NCBI GenBank assembly: GCA_017618625.1
Contig: JAFZTV010000058.1
Span: forward strand, 1 to 64,000
Direction: 5' to 3'
DNA length: 64,000 nt
Source of the DNA: Bacteroidales bacterium
Lineage (GTDB): Bacteria; Bacteroidota; Bacteroidia; Bacteroidales; P3
Part shown: in pieces, positions 33,773-44,964 of the stretch
How the letters are laid out: each line of letters begins with the position of its first letter
Numbering within the stretch: the first letter of the stretch is position 1
Made by a program: the position numbers and the translations under genes
Notes under the pieces: generated by a model
Database searches by the model: none
What the model was told of the DNA's origin: nothing
What the model saw: only the letters and a program-made list of their open reading frames with translations

Positions 33773-35272
33773 ATGACCCATTATATCTCAACAGAGGGAC
33801 TCACCCTCAAAAAGATAGAGGAAATCATAGCCAACAAGATGGACATCGCGCTGGGCGAAGATGCGATTGCCAGAATCAATAAATGCCGCGAATACCTCAA
33901 CACCAAGATGGAGACGCAGAAAGAGCCCATATACGGTGTTACGACGGGATTCGGATCGCTGTGCAACATCAGCATCAGCAAAGAGGAGCTGAGCCAGTTG
34001 CAGAAGAACCTGGTGATGAGCCACGCCTGCGGAGTAGGCGACGAGGTGCCGAAGGAGATAGTGAAGCTCATGCTGCTGCTGAAGGTGCAGAATTTCAGCT
34101 TCGGCTACAGCGGAGTGCAGCTCGAGACAGCCCAACGTCTTGTTGACTGCTACAACTGCGACATACTGCCCGTGGTGTATCAGCAGGGTTCGCTGGGCGC
34201 CAGCGGCGACCTTTGCCCACTGGCCAACCTGATGCTGCCCAGTGTGCTAGGTATGGGCGAAGTGTACTACAAAGGCGTACGCACCGATGTTTCGAACGTC
34301 TTTATCGAAAAAGGTTGGAAACCCATAACGCTGCAAAGCAAAGAGGGATTGGCACTGCTCAACGGCACCCAGTTCATGAGCGCATACGCGGTGTGGAACC
34401 TGCTGAAAGCCCAGCGCCTCAGCAAACAGGCCGACATGATACTGGCATTGAGCCTCGACGCCTTCGACGGGCGTATAGAGCCATTCTACGAGTCGCTCCA
34501 CAAAGTGCGTCCGCACAAAGGGCAGCTGGAGACAGCCGCAGCAGTGCGCAAATATACCGACGGCAGCGAAATAATAACACGCCACAAAGAGCATGTGCAG
34601 GACCCCTACAGCTTCCGCTGCGCCCCACAGGTGCATGGAGCTGCAAAAGACACGATACGATATGTAGCCAGCGTGGTGGAGACCGAGATAAACTCGACAA
34701 CCGACAACCCGATAGTGCTGCCTGACGAAGACATGGTTATCAGCGGAGGCCATTTCCACGGCGAACCCCTCGCCATGGTGCTCGACTTCCTGGCAATAGC
34801 CGTGGCCGAACTGGGAAGCATCAGCGAGCGTCGCTGCTACCAGCTCATAGACGCCAAACGCGGCCTGCCGAGTTTCCTCGTGGCCAAGCCCGGACTGAAC
34901 AGCGGATTCATGATTCCTCAGTATGCCGCCGCTGCCATTGTGAGCCAGACGAAGCAGTACTGCACGCCGGCCAGCGTTGACAGCATACCGTCGAGCCAGA
35001 ACCAGGAAGACCTCGTGTCGATGGGCGCAAACGCAGCCACCAAATGCTACAAGGTTATGGAGAATGTGGAGCGTGTGCTCGCCATAGAGCTTTTCAACGC
35101 AGCCCAGGCACTCGACTTCCGCCATCAAGAGGGACTGAAGAGCAGCCCGTTTATCGAAAACATGGTAGCGGAACTGAGAAAGAGCGTACCGTTTGTGGAA
35201 ATCGACGAGATAATGTACAAGCACATCCACAGCAGTGTAAAATACCTGCAGACGATGGAAAAAAATAGGTAA
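33773..35272 (+). CDS. hutH: Histidine ammonia-lyase
   Basis: This enzyme deaminates histidine to urocanate. The 499 residues contain Tyr54 in YGVTTGFG, the MSHACGVG segment typical of histidine rather than tyrosine lyases, the MIO cofactor triad Ala143-Ser144-Gly145 in GSLGASGDLCPLANL, and STTDNPIV and SIPSSQNQEDLVSMG further on. No hutU, hutI or ftcD lies next to it. It is followed by a clear terminator. Confidence 0.96.
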   Translation: MTHYISTEGLTLKKIEEIIANKMDIALGEDAIARINKCREYLNTKMETQKEPIYGVTTGFGSLCNISISKEELSQLQKNLVMSHACGVGDEVPKEIVKLMLLLKVQNFSFGYSGVQLETAQRLVDCYNCDILPVVYQQGSLGASGDLCPLANLMLPSVLGMGEVYYKGVRTDVSNVFIEKGWKPITLQSKEGLALLNGTQFMSAYAVWNLLKAQRLSKQADMILALSLDAFDGRIEPFYESLHKVRPHKGQLETAAAVRKYTDGSEIITRHKEHVQDPYSFRCAPQVHGAAKDTIRYVASVVETEINSTTDNPIVLPDEDMVISGGHFHGEPLAMVLDFLAIAVAELGSISERRCYQLIDAKRGLPSFLVAKPGLNSGFMIPQYAAAAIVSQTKQYCTPASVDSIPSSQNQEDLVSMGANAATKCYKVMENVERVLAIELFNAAQALDFRHQEGLKSSPFIENMVAELRKSVPFVEIDEIMYKHIHSSVKYLQTMEKNR

Positions 35273-35295
35273 TTTGTTGTTTTTTTATGGTTGAA

Positions 35296-35339
35296 GAAAC
35301 AAGCCGGAGACTCGCGTCTGCCGGCTTGTTTCGATTTTT
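35296..35339 (+). terminator. Terminator after hutH
   Basis: GAAACAAGCCGG pairs with CCGGCTTGTTTC around a 13-nt loop, followed by GATTTTT. It is a strong Rho-independent terminator 24 nt after the hutH stop. Confidence 0.88.
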
Positions 35340-35368
35340 AAGGAGTAGGGTCGAAATGCTGCGGGAGC

Positions 35369-36244
35369 CTAAGACTCGATCATACGCATGAGGTACTGAC
35401 CGTACTGGTTCTTCAACATGGGTTTGGCGATTTCGATAATCTTCTCTTTAGATACCCAGCCGTTGCGGTAGGCGATGTCCTCAAGACAGGCAATCTTGAG
35501 GCCCTGGCGCTTCTCGATGACTTCGACAAAGGTGGAAGCCTCGCTTAGGGAATCATGGGTGCCGGTGTCGAGCCAGGCAAAGCCGCGACCGAGAGTCTGA
35601 ACCTTGAGCTGGCCGGCAGCGAGGAACTCCTGATTGACGGAGGTAATCTCCAGTTCGCCACGAGCACTGGGTTTTATATTCTTGGCCACCTCGACAACAC
35701 GGTTGGGATAGAAATAGAGGCCCACAACGGCGTAGTTGCTCTTGGGATTGGACGGTTTCTCCTCGATGCTAAGGCAGTTGCCCTGCTTGTCGAACTCGGC
35801 CACACCGTAACGCTCGGGGTCGGAGACCCAATAGCCGAAGACGGTGGCCTTGGCGTTCTGCTCGGCATCCTCAACGGCCTTGCGAAGCATTCCGGTGAAG
35901 CCGCTGCCATAGAAGATATTGTCGCCGAGGACAAGACAGGCGGCATCGCTGCCGATGAACTTCTCGCCAATGATGAAGGCCTGCGCAAGCCCGTCGGGAC
36001 TGGGCTGCTCGGCATACTCGAAACGAACGCCATAGTCAGAGCCGTCGCCCAAGAGACGACGGAAAGCCGGCAGGTCACTGGGAGTAGAGATTATGAGTAT
36101 GTCACGAATGCCCGCCAGCATCAAAGCGCTGATAGGGTAATAGACCATCGGCTTGTCGTAGATGGGAAGCAGCTGTTTGCTGACGCCTTTGGTGATTGGG
36201 TATAGACGGGTGCCGGAACCTCCGGCCAGAACGATGCCTTTCAT
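35369..36244 (-). CDS. rfbA: Glucose-1-phosphate thymidylyltransferase
   Basis: The enzyme joins dTTP and glucose-1-phosphate to give dTDP-glucose, the substrate of RfbB. The 291 residues start [20 protein letters not shown], the nucleotidyl-transfer loop, followed by [19 protein letters not shown], then [28 protein letters not shown] and [15 protein letters not shown]. The length is canonical. It is isolated from rfbB (1.6-2.7 kb), and no rfbC or rfbD was seen. Confidence 0.97.
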   Translation of the reverse strand: MKGIVLAGGSGTRLYPITKGVSKQLLPIYDKPMVYYPISALMLAGIRDILIISTPSDLPAFRRLLGDGSDYGVRFEYAEQPSPDGLAQAFIIGEKFIGSDAACLVLGDNIFYGSGFTGMLRKAVEDAEQNAKATVFGYWVSDPERYGVAEFDKQGNCLSIEEKPSNPKSNYAVVGLYFYPNRVVEVAKNIKPSARGELEITSVNQEFLAAGQLKVQTLGRGFAWLDTGTHDSLSEASTFVEVIEKRQGLKIACLEDIAYRNGWVSKEKIIEIAKPMLKNQYGQYLMRMIES

Positions 36245-36302
36245 AGAGTTGATGTTTATTCGTGGTAAATGGTTATACAGGGCGTATGATTCTTTATAGA
36301 GG

Positions 36303-37382
36303 TTATTCTATTCTCACCCTGGGGTCGATGAGGCCATAGAGGATGTCGGTTATTATGTTGATGACCACCAGCAGGAGGCAGACGAACAGGATACAGCCCA
36401 TCACTACGGGGAAATCGTATTTTTCAAGGCCATCCACAATGACGATGCCCATACCCTTCCAGTCGAACACATACTCGACAAAGACGGCTCCCGCCATCAA
36501 CCCCGCCAGCCATCCCGAAGCAGAGGTGACGATGGGGTTCAGGGCGTTGCGCAAAGCATGATGAACCACAACTTTCCTGTATGGAAGTCCCTTGGCACGG
36601 GCTGTGCGGATGTAGTCCTGCGAAAGTGCGTCGAGCATGGAATTTTTGGAGAGCTGCGTGAGGGTTGCAAGGGGTCTTATGCCGAGCGTCAAAGCCGGCA
36701 GAATCAAGTTTTTCAGGTCGAGATACTCGCCAGTGCCGTAGTCATCGACGGTGAAGAGGTTGCCAAACATGTTGAGATGAGTGACTCCGGCCAGCACATA
36801 GGCGAAGAACCAGGCAATGAGGATTGCGGCAAAGAAGGACGGCAACGACATTCCCAGCGTCGAGAGCACCAGCGCTGCCCTGTCTATCCACGAGTCCTTG
36901 CGAAGGGCAGACACAACACCGAGGGCGACTCCGACGATCAATGCGAACGTCATTGCAACCAAAGCTAGCAAGGCTGTCTGAGGGAAGGCCGTGGTGATGA
37001 CTTCGGACACCTTACGCTTCGACTGGTAGCTACGCCTCAGGTAGGGCGCCTTCAGCACTACAGATGTGGTTTTGACTTTCAGCAGCGTGGTATAGGGTGC
37101 GTATTTGTCGGACGAGAGGTAGAAATAGCTGGTAGTGTCGGCATTGTTGTGAAACGAGACCGGAGCCAGATCGTTCAGATAGTTCAAAAACTGCAAGCCG
37201 ACAGGTTTGTCGCGACCAAGGTCACGGTTAATCATCTCAATGCTTTCGGCATCGGCACGCTGTCCGAGCATCATTCTGGCCGGATCGCCAGGCAGGATGT
37301 TGAACAGGAAGAAGACGAGCGTCACCACTCCCAGGATGACCAGGAGACCGTAGAGTAGCCGTTTGAGTGTGTAGTTAAACAA
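36303..37382 (-). CDS. Peptide-type ABC transporter permease (OppB/DppB-like), unpaired
   Basis: The 359-residue inner-membrane protein has six predicted helices and the family N-terminus [20 protein letters not shown]. The coupling (EAA) region [20 protein letters not shown], followed by [19 protein letters not shown], is intact. A roughly 60-residue periplasmic segment ([20 protein letters not shown]) follows the first helix. The second permease, ATPases and binding protein that usually accompany such a gene are absent, so its partners must be elsewhere. Confidence 0.9.
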   Translation of the reverse strand: MFNYTLKRLLYGLLVILGVVTLVFFLFNILPGDPARMMLGQRADAESIEMINRDLGRDKPVGLQFLNYLNDLAPVSFHNNADTTSYFYLSSDKYAPYTTLLKVKTTSVVLKAPYLRRSYQSKRKVSEVITTAFPQTALLALVAMTFALIVGVALGVVSALRKDSWIDRAALVLSTLGMSLPSFFAAILIAWFFAYVLAGVTHLNMFGNLFTVDDYGTGEYLDLKNLILPALTLGIRPLATLTQLSKNSMLDALSQDYIRTARAKGLPYRKVVVHHALRNALNPIVTSASGWLAGLMAGAVFVEYVFDWKGMGIVIVDGLEKYDFPVVMGCILFVCLLLVVINIITDILYGLIDPRVRIE

Positions 37383-37475
37383 TGATTGGTGAGGAGTGAA
37401 AAGTGAATTGTGATTAGTGAATTGACAATTGTGTGTTTGTGTGGAATGTGTTGGGTCGATTTTTGGAGTTGGGGA

Positions 37476-38168
37476 TTAACGGAGGCCTCTTACAGTGGAT
37501 TTCTTGGCCACGAAGTCTTTAAGGTAGAACGGTTCGTAGTAGGCGACGTCCTCTCCCCTGCCCTCTTGCAGCAAATTCTCAGCCAAAGGGAGCATCGCTG
37601 CCGCCGAGATGCGGAAACCAGCATCAAACAGGGCATTGGAATGAGCACCCAGCAACGATTCGGTCTTTGCCGCCCCGTCGCCTATAAACACCACCTTGCC
37701 ACTGTCGAGCCAACGGTCATAGATTCCCGGTTCGATGATGTCGGCAGATACCGGCTTCACCTCGTCGAGCAAGCTGGTGTAGATTGCGGTGTAGCACTCC
37801 ATGCGCCGTGCGTCTATCATCGGACATACCATGCCGTCATATTCGGGGTGGAGCTGACAGTAGCCGGCCGCCATGTTTTTCAAGGTCGGCACAGCCAGAA
37901 GCGGTATCTTCAATCCATAGCACAGTCCCTTGGCGCCGCTGACGCCTATGCGAAGGCCGGTATAGCTTCCGGGACCGCCGCTGACACACACCGCCGACAG
38001 TTCTTCGGGCTTCAAACCAGTCTCTTCCATCAACTCGCCGATAAAGACATTCATTTTCGAGCTGTGGGCGTTGGGCTCATCGGTTTCCCTTATCGCAGCC
38101 ACGCGTCCGCCGATGCCAATGGCAACCGAGCAGACCGAAGTGGCGGTTTCAATCAAAAGTATATTCAT
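37476..38168 (-). CDS. tsaB: tRNA threonylcarbamoyladenosine biosynthesis protein TsaB
   Basis: TsaB supports TsaD in making t6A37 in ANN-reading tRNAs. The 230 residues begin MNILLIETATSVCSVAIGIG and carry AVCVSGGPGSYTGLRIGVSG followed by AKGLCYGLKIPLLAVPT, the central family signature. I chose the ATG at 38168, since the upstream extension (MNQPNSWLPRTEA) lies over the end of the neighbouring lipoprotein gene. The gene starts 4 nt after that stop. Confidence 0.95.
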   Translation of the reverse strand: MNILLIETATSVCSVAIGIGGRVAAIRETDEPNAHSSKMNVFIGELMEETGLKPEELSAVCVSGGPGSYTGLRIGVSGAKGLCYGLKIPLLAVPTLKNMAAGYCQLHPEYDGMVCPMIDARRMECYTAIYTSLLDEVKPVSADIIEPGIYDRWLDSGKVVFIGDGAAKTESLLGAHSNALFDAGFRISAAAMLPLAENLLQEGRGEDVAYYEPFYLKDFVAKKSTVRGLR

Positions 38169-38172
38169 CGCC

Positions 38173-39057
38173 TCAGTTCTTGGCAGCCAGCTGTTGGGTT
38201 GATTCAAAAAACAATGCGACCTCTGTGTCGGGAAGCATATAGGGAAGCAGCTCGGAAAGCGGCACCTTTATTGCGACCACGCCGTAACAGTAGGCAGCAA
38301 TCTCGTAGGGCTGGAAGTAGAAAGTGAACCCGTCGGGAGAGACCGAGAAGTTGTCGTTAGGCTTCACCGTCTCCACATCGAAAATTTCCATCCCCTCGTA
38401 ATCCTCGTCATGGGCGATCTTGTCTTGCAGACATTTATAGAGTATGGCGGCCATGGCCTCGCGCGACTGATTGTCGGCGGCAAAGACATCGTCGAGTTTC
38501 AGTCTTTTACCTGTGATGGTGGAAAAAACGGTGTAGCAGTTGGCGAACATTCCATGCACACCGCCCTGGTAGTCGAAATAGTCGGCCTCGTAAACCAGCA
38601 GCGGAGGGTTGTACATATCGACGACGCCTCTGACAGAGGTCTCCCATTTGTACATATACGACATGCCCTCCGACTCAATCAGTTCCTTGTCCTCTTCATA
38701 GTCCGACTCGGTGCTACAAAAGTCGGTCTTTCGGTCGACTACATATGCCAACACGGCATCCATAGCTTTGTTTTCTTTTGAATACTGGTCGCCCAGCACC
38801 TCACAGATTATCTGCTTGCGCAACAGCCCTGCCATGGGGTTTTCCTTGTCGGCCATCGGGAGGGCAAGACTCACGTCGATACTCAGCGACGGCGCATCGT
38901 CGGGATGGTCGTGGAAACCTATGGTGTCGAATGAGAACAGCGGCAGCTGAGCATCAGCCAAGTCAGTGCCAACAGTAGTGACGCCGGACTGCTGTTTTTT
39001 GTGGCATCCAGCCATAAGCAGGCATCCGGCCAAAAGAATGATAAACGATTTATTCAT
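38173..39057 (-). CDS. Lipoprotein with DUF3298-like C-terminal domain
   Basis: The 294 residues have a lipoprotein signal with lipobox LMAGC (Cys18). The C-terminal half resembles the DUF4163/DUF3298 (RsiV-like) arrangement: YEADYFDYQGGVHGMFANCY, TVFSTITGKRLKLDDVF, FSVSPDGFTFYFQPYEIAAY and VVAIKVPLSELLPYM. RsiV uses such a domain to bind lysozyme, but many members have no known partner. It is envelope-anchored and lies between lolA-like and tsaB genes, all on the minus strand. Confidence 0.85.
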   Translation of the reverse strand: MNKSFIILLAGCLLMAGCHKKQQSGVTTVGTDLADAQLPLFSFDTIGFHDHPDDAPSLSIDVSLALPMADKENPMAGLLRKQIICEVLGDQYSKENKAMDAVLAYVVDRKTDFCSTESDYEEDKELIESEGMSYMYKWETSVRGVVDMYNPPLLVYEADYFDYQGGVHGMFANCYTVFSTITGKRLKLDDVFAADNQSREAMAAILYKCLQDKIAHDEDYEGMEIFDVETVKPNDNFSVSPDGFTFYFQPYEIAAYCYGVVAIKVPLSELLPYMLPDTEVALFFESTQQLAAKN

Positions 39058-39096
39058 AACGTCTAATTAATCGAAAAAAGTTTGTAACACAAGCAT

Positions 39097-39756
39097 TCAC
39101 CTCATGTCGATGACCTCAACCCCTTTGTTGGCGGCAGCGTCGAACAGGAAGTCCTTGTCGGTACATTTCGCACCGGTCTTCACAGCCGAGACCTGATATA
39201 TGCCTTCCGACGAGTCGTAGTTGTGTATCTCCATCTGCTTGATGTAGCCGTTCTTAGAGTTTATGAGCATACGTATCTTGTAGTAGCTCTTCGACTTACG
39301 CGGGGTCAAATCGACAACGGCAGTACCGTCGTCCTCTTCCCTGATAAACTTCACCTTGAAGTTGTCGCTGTAGGAGGCCAGCAGAGCCGCCGGGTTCATC
39401 AGGTCGTCGCTGCTCTGAGCCAGTGTGTTGACCGTCACCTCGTTGGCCTGCTTATCCCACTGCCACACACTCTTGCCGTCGCTGTAAAGCGTCTGGTTGC
39501 CCATAGTCACCCGGTAGCGGCCCTTGCTATAGAGCACGTCGGCCTTTTGCCTAGCGGTTTCTTTCTTTTCGCTGTTGCGGTTAATCATGGTCACGGAGAA
39601 GCTGACCGCCGATTTCGAAAACACTGACGAAGCCTTTTTCAGGACCTTGTTGGCGTTTTCGTCAATGTCGCCCTTGGCGGTGTGGGTTATCTGCGCCGAT
39701 GCGCCCATAGCAGCAAACAGCATAAACATTATTGCGATATATCTTTTCATAGTCAA
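39097..39756 (-). CDS. LolA-like outer-membrane lipoprotein carrier
   Basis: The 219-residue protein has a signal peptide (MKRYIAIMFMLFAAMGASAQ) followed by the LolA fold pattern: SVSFSVTMINR-like start (AVSFSVTMINRNSEKKETAR), ADVLYSKGRYRVTMGNQTLY, SDGKSVWQWDKQANEVTVNT and VVDLTPRKSKSYYKIRMLIN. LolA carries lipoproteins across the periplasm. Which Bacteroidota paralogue this is cannot be said; ftsK, a common upstream neighbour, is not here. Confidence 0.85.
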   Translation of the reverse strand: MTMKRYIAIMFMLFAAMGASAQITHTAKGDIDENANKVLKKASSVFSKSAVSFSVTMINRNSEKKETARQKADVLYSKGRYRVTMGNQTLYSDGKSVWQWDKQANEVTVNTLAQSSDDLMNPAALLASYSDNFKVKFIREEDDGTAVVDLTPRKSKSYYKIRMLINSKNGYIKQMEIHNYDSSEGIYQVSAVKTGAKCTDKDFLFDAAANKGVEVIDMR

Positions 39757-39818
39757 AAACTGTTAATCATAAATTAGTGCCTTTCGCGGGCTAGTTTCTT
39801 GCAGATAGAGAGACGTTC

Positions 39819-40424
39819 TCAATGCAGGTCAACCCCGATTATGTGCATGAACTCCTCGCGGGTTTTGGGGTCTTTCATGAAAGCTCCGGTGAAGTCGGAT
39901 GTGGTGGTGACTGAGTTTTGTTTCTGGACTCCGCGCATGGACATGCACATGTGCTGAGCTTCGATGACCACGGCGACGCCTAGCGGCTGTAGAGTGTTCT
40001 GGATGCAGTCTTTGATTTGCTTGGTGAGGCGTTCCTGAACCTGCAGGCGTCGTGCGTAGGCGTCAACGACGCGTGGTATTTTGCTGAGGCCTACGATTTT
40101 GCCGTTAGGGATGTAGGCGACATGCGCCTTGCCGACGAAGGGTACGAGGTGATGCTCGCAGAGAGAGTAGATTTCGATGTCTTTGACGACGACCATCTGC
40201 TTGTAGTCTTCGTCGAACATGGCGGAACGGAGTATGTCCTCAGGGTTGAGGTCGTAACCGTTGGTGAAGAAGAGCATGGCTTTGGCGATGCGCTCGGGGG
40301 ATTTGATGAGGCCTTCGCGGTCGGGGTCTTCGCCGAGGAGACGTATAATCTCCTTGTAGTGGGCAGAGAGCTGTGCGACGGTATCTTGGTCGTACTGGTC
40401 GATTTTCTGGTAGCCGAATTGCAT
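39819..40424 (-). CDS. folE: GTP cyclohydrolase I
   Basis: The enzyme converts GTP to dihydroneopterin triphosphate, the first step to folate. The 201 residues show [20 protein letters not shown], the first zinc-ligand region [57 protein letters not shown] with the second Cys and active-site His, and SDFTGAF at the end. The length and motif set fit the homodecameric FolE type I. Confidence 0.97.
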   Translation of the reverse strand: MQFGYQKIDQYDQDTVAQLSAHYKEIIRLLGEDPDREGLIKSPERIAKAMLFFTNGYDLNPEDILRSAMFDEDYKQMVVVKDIEIYSLCEHHLVPFVGKAHVAYIPNGKIVGLSKIPRVVDAYARRLQVQERLTKQIKDCIQNTLQPLGVAVVIEAQHMCMSMRGVQKQNSVTTTSDFTGAFMKDPKTREEFMHIIGVDLH

Positions 40425-40483
40425 ATTAAGATTGCGTTATTGTGATATTGTGTTATTGCGTTTGTGAAGCGTGTGGTGAAGTT

Positions 40484-41722
<1,239 letters not shown>

Positions 41723-41789
41723 GGTTGAGATTGGATTAATGTGTGAAGTTGTGAATAGAGAATAAACAAACGTATTTGCTTGCAGCTTA

Positions 41790-41942
41790 TCAATTTTTGT
41801 TCAAAATAACCAGGGCGGCGATAACGCCTGGCACCCACCCCACCAAGGTAAGCAGGGTCACTATGAGTATCGAGCCGCACCCTTTGTCAAGCACGGACAA
41901 CGGGGGAAAAACGATGGCTAAAAGAACTCTCCAGAATGACAT
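41790..41942 (-). CDS. YqaE/Pmp3 family membrane protein (50 aa)
   Basis: The minus strand encodes MSFWRVLLAIVFPPLSVLDK then GCGSILIVTLLTLVGWVPGV and IAALVILNKN, 50 residues with two membrane helices. The FPPLSVLDKGCG and LLTLVGWVPGVIAAL segments are the Pmp3/YqaE (UPF0057) signature, a family tied to membrane potential and stress. The gene is easily missed because it is so short. It lies 67 nt upstream of the rRNA methyltransferase gene on the same strand. Confidence 0.9.
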   Translation of the reverse strand: MSFWRVLLAIVFPPLSVLDKGCGSILIVTLLTLVGWVPGVIAALVILNKN

Positions 41943-42365
41943 GTGGGATTGCGTTAGTGTGTTAATGTGTGTACTGTGACTTGAGACCGGAATGTGGCCG
42001 CTAAATAATATAATAGATAAAAAACGGGTGCAAAAATACTAAAACTGCGGCAATCAACAACAATCCACAGCTATAAATTATCAACCTTGATGTTTTTGTG
42101 GGAGTACGTTGACAATGTGCTATTGCGTTATTGTGTGTGATTGTGTGACCTGTGACCCATGACCTGAAAGTGTCCACCTACCATTTTTTATCGATTGTGC
42201 AGGTTCATACTTAACTGCCGCCACTTAACCTTGAAACTTAGCCCTGCTGGCAGGCGACCGGGCACTATTTGACTGAAAAAGGACAGTTTATTATTGTAAA
42301 GGAGAATATTTTTAGTAAATTTGCGGTCGCTTAAAAACATATAGAAATTATCAAATAACTTTATA
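41943..42365. other. Gene-free region with repeats and the hppA promoter
   Basis: It holds GCGTTAGTGTGTTAATGTGTG (41951 on), CTATTGCGTTATTGTGTGTG and GTGTGACCTGTGACCCATGA (42119-42170) repeat words, then a TAAATTTG -7 box (42315-42322), 43 nt before the hppA ATG. The -33 position has ATTG at 18-nt spacing, a weak match. No gene or structured RNA was recognised. Confidence 0.65.
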
Positions 42366-44813
42366 ATGAAGAAATTAGCAACTACACTACTCACGCTGGC
42401 GGCACCTGCTTTGGCCTTTGCCAGCGAAGCTGACCTCCCAATGCCAAACATGCGTGCAGAACAATACAAGGGAGACACAAACATTCTGTACTGGGGTTTT
42501 GTGGTGGTCTTGATTGGCCTACTGTTCGGTTTCTGGCAGTTCAGCAAAGTACGCAAACTGAAAGCTCACAAGTCGATGCTGGAAATCGGCAACGTGATTT
42601 TCAAGACCTGCTCGACCTATCTGAAGCAGCAGGGCAAGTTCCTGGTGCTGCTTTTCGTCTTTATCGGAGCAGCTATTGCCCTCTATTTTGGAGTCCTTGA
42701 AGACAAAGGATTCGGCGCCGTAGCGCTTATCCTCGGGTGGACCGTCATTGGCATACTGGGCAGCTACGGTGTTGCTTGGTTCGGTGTACGTATGAACACC
42801 TATGCCAACGCCCGCATGGCTTTCGCCTCGCTTAGAAGAAAACCCCTCGACCTGCTGAACATCCCCCTACGTGCTGGAATGAGCATCGGCATCGTGCTTA
42901 TATGCGTCGAGTTGGTTCTTATGCTGGTCATCCTGCTGCTTATGCCCGAGAACCTGGCTGGCAGCTGCTTCATAGGCTTCGCCATCGGTGAGAGCCTCGG
43001 CGCTTCGGCATTGCGTATCGCCGGCGGTATCTTCACCAAGATCGCCGACATCGGAAGCGACCTTATGAAGGTGGTCTTCAAAATCGGCGAGGACGACCCG
43101 CGCAACCCCGGAGTCATAGCCGACTGCACAGGTGACAACGCCGGTGACTCGATTGGACCCACCGCCGACGGTTTTGAGACCTACGGTGTGACCGGTGTGG
43201 CGCTGGTGAGCTTCATCCTGCTGGCCGTACCCGAACCCTCGATGCAGGTGAAACTGCTGGTGTGGATTTTCGCCATGCGTATCCTCGGCATCATCGCCTC
43301 GGTGCTGGCCTACTATATCAACGGCGCCATCGCCAAAGCCAAGTACAGCAAAGCCGACGACCTCGACTTTGAGCAGCCCTTGACCTCTCTGGTGTGGATC
43401 ACCTCGATACTGAGCATCATTGGAACTTTCTGCGCAAGCTATTTCATCCTGAACAACGCCGACGTGAACGCACTGGTGCCGAACCTGTGGCTGGCACTGA
43501 GCATCATCATCAGCTGCGGCACACTGGGTGCGGCGCTGATACCCGAGTTCACCAAGCTTTTCACCTCGCCCACGTCGAAACATGTGAAAGAGGTGGTGAA
43601 AGCCTCTGAACAGGGCGGCGCAAGCTTGAACATACTGAGCGGCCTTGTGGCCGGCAATATGGGCGGATTCTGGACAGGCATGGTGTTCTTCGTGCTGATG
43701 GTCATCGCCTACTTCGCCTCTACGGCATTCAACATCGAGCCTGTATTCGGATTATATTACAGTATCTTCGCCTTCGGCCTTGTGGCCTTCGGTATGCTGG
43801 GCATGGGTCCTGTGACGATAGCAGTGGACAGCTACGGTCCTGTGACCGACAACGCCCAGAGCGTCTATGAACTCTCTCTCATCGAAGACGATATCGAGAA
43901 GACCACCAAAGAGGTGAAAGACGAGTTCGGTTTCACGCCCGACTTCGAGAAAGCCAAATACTACCTCGAAGCCAACGACGGAGCGGGCAACACCTTCAAA
44001 GCAACCGCCAAGCCCGTGCTTATCGGAACGGCCGTTGTGGGAGCCACGACTATGATTTTCAGTCTTATCCTAATGCTAGAAAAAACCTTAAGGACTCTTC
44101 CTGGTATCGCAGAAGACTTCACCATTTCGGATGTTCTCAATCTGCTCAACCCCTACAGCATCCTCGGATTCATACTCGGCGGTTGCGTGATATTCTGGTT
44201 CACGGGTGCTTCGATGCAAGCTGTGACCACCGGTGCCAACCGCGCTGTGGAGTTCATCAAGAACAATATCAAGCTCGACCCGAACGCACCCAAGAAAGCC
44301 GACACCGCCAAGAGCCAGGAGGTGGTGAAGATCTGCACCAACTACGCTCAGCGTGGCATGATAAACATCTTCATCGCCATCTTCTGCTTCGCACTGGCTT
44401 TCGCATGCCTGAGCTCGCCCGAGAGCATCGGAGGTCAGAACGCCGTGTGCCTGTTTATCGCCTACCTTATCTCGATAGCAGTGTTTGGTTTGTTCCAAGC
44501 TGTGTTTATGGCCAACGCCGGCGGCGCTTGGGACAACGCCAAGAAGGTGGTCGAGGTTGACATGAAAGCCAAAGGCACGCCGCTGCACGACGCATCGGTT
44601 GTGGGCGACACCGTGGGCGACCCGTTCAAAGACACCTCGAGTGTGGCTCTGAACCCCATCATCAAGTTCACCACCCTCTTCGGTGTGCTCGCCATGGAGA
44701 TAGCCATCAGCGAAGGCTTCCGCGGAATGGCTCCGTGGTTCGGCCTAGGCTTCCTGGTGATCGCGCTGGTGTTCGTCTTCCGCTCGTTCTACAAGATGAG
44801 AATTGATAAGTAG
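42366..44813 (+). CDS. hppA: Membrane-bound ion-translocating pyrophosphatase
   Basis: The protein couples pyrophosphate hydrolysis to H+ and/or Na+ export across the inner membrane. The 815 residues contain about 16 membrane helices, the substrate loop DDPRNPGVIADCTGDNAGDS with metal-binding Asp residues, PTADGFETYG, the second acidic loop MANAGGAWDNAKK and VVGDTVGDPFKDTSSVALN. The GNTFKATAKP segment has Lys at the site where K+-dependent enzymes carry Ala (GNTTAA). Ion specificity cannot be settled by eye. The first 30 residues look like a signal or extra helix, usual in Bacteroidota. A second, truncated 3' copy lies at 57.2 kb. Confidence 0.96.
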   Translation: MKKLATTLLTLAAPALAFASEADLPMPNMRAEQYKGDTNILYWGFVVVLIGLLFGFWQFSKVRKLKAHKSMLEIGNVIFKTCSTYLKQQGKFLVLLFVFIGAAIALYFGVLEDKGFGAVALILGWTVIGILGSYGVAWFGVRMNTYANARMAFASLRRKPLDLLNIPLRAGMSIGIVLICVELVLMLVILLLMPENLAGSCFIGFAIGESLGASALRIAGGIFTKIADIGSDLMKVVFKIGEDDPRNPGVIADCTGDNAGDSIGPTADGFETYGVTGVALVSFILLAVPEPSMQVKLLVWIFAMRILGIIASVLAYYINGAIAKAKYSKADDLDFEQPLTSLVWITSILSIIGTFCASYFILNNADVNALVPNLWLALSIIISCGTLGAALIPEFTKLFTSPTSKHVKEVVKASEQGGASLNILSGLVAGNMGGFWTGMVFFVLMVIAYFASTAFNIEPVFGLYYSIFAFGLVAFGMLGMGPVTIAVDSYGPVTDNAQSVYELSLIEDDIEKTTKEVKDEFGFTPDFEKAKYYLEANDGAGNTFKATAKPVLIGTAVVGATTMIFSLILMLEKTLRTLPGIAEDFTISDVLNLLNPYSILGFILGGCVIFWFTGASMQAVTTGANRAVEFIKNNIKLDPNAPKKADTAKSQEVVKICTNYAQRGMINIFIAIFCFALAFACLSSPESIGGQNAVCLFIAYLISIAVFGLFQAVFMANAGGAWDNAKKVVEVDMKAKGTPLHDASVVGDTVGDPFKDTSSVALNPIIKFTTLFGVLAMEIAISEGFRGMAPWFGLGFLVIALVFVFRSFYKMRIDK

Positions 44814-44845
44814 TCAGTGGTCAGCGAACTGGCCTCTGTAATAAA

Positions 44846-44877
44846 GAAAAGCCGCCGCAGATTGCGACGGCTTTTTT
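44846..44877 (+). terminator. Terminator after hppA
   Basis: AAAAGCCG(CCGCA) pairs with (TGCGA)CGGCTTTT across a GAT loop and is followed by a T-run. It lies 33 nt after the hppA stop. Confidence 0.88.
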
Positions 44878-44964
44878 CGTTGTCGTTTGTTCCAGCGACA
44901 GCCGTTAAACAAAGTGTTGACGCTAAGCTATATAAAAGCCGTGGTCGAGCGTAGCGAGCTGGCA

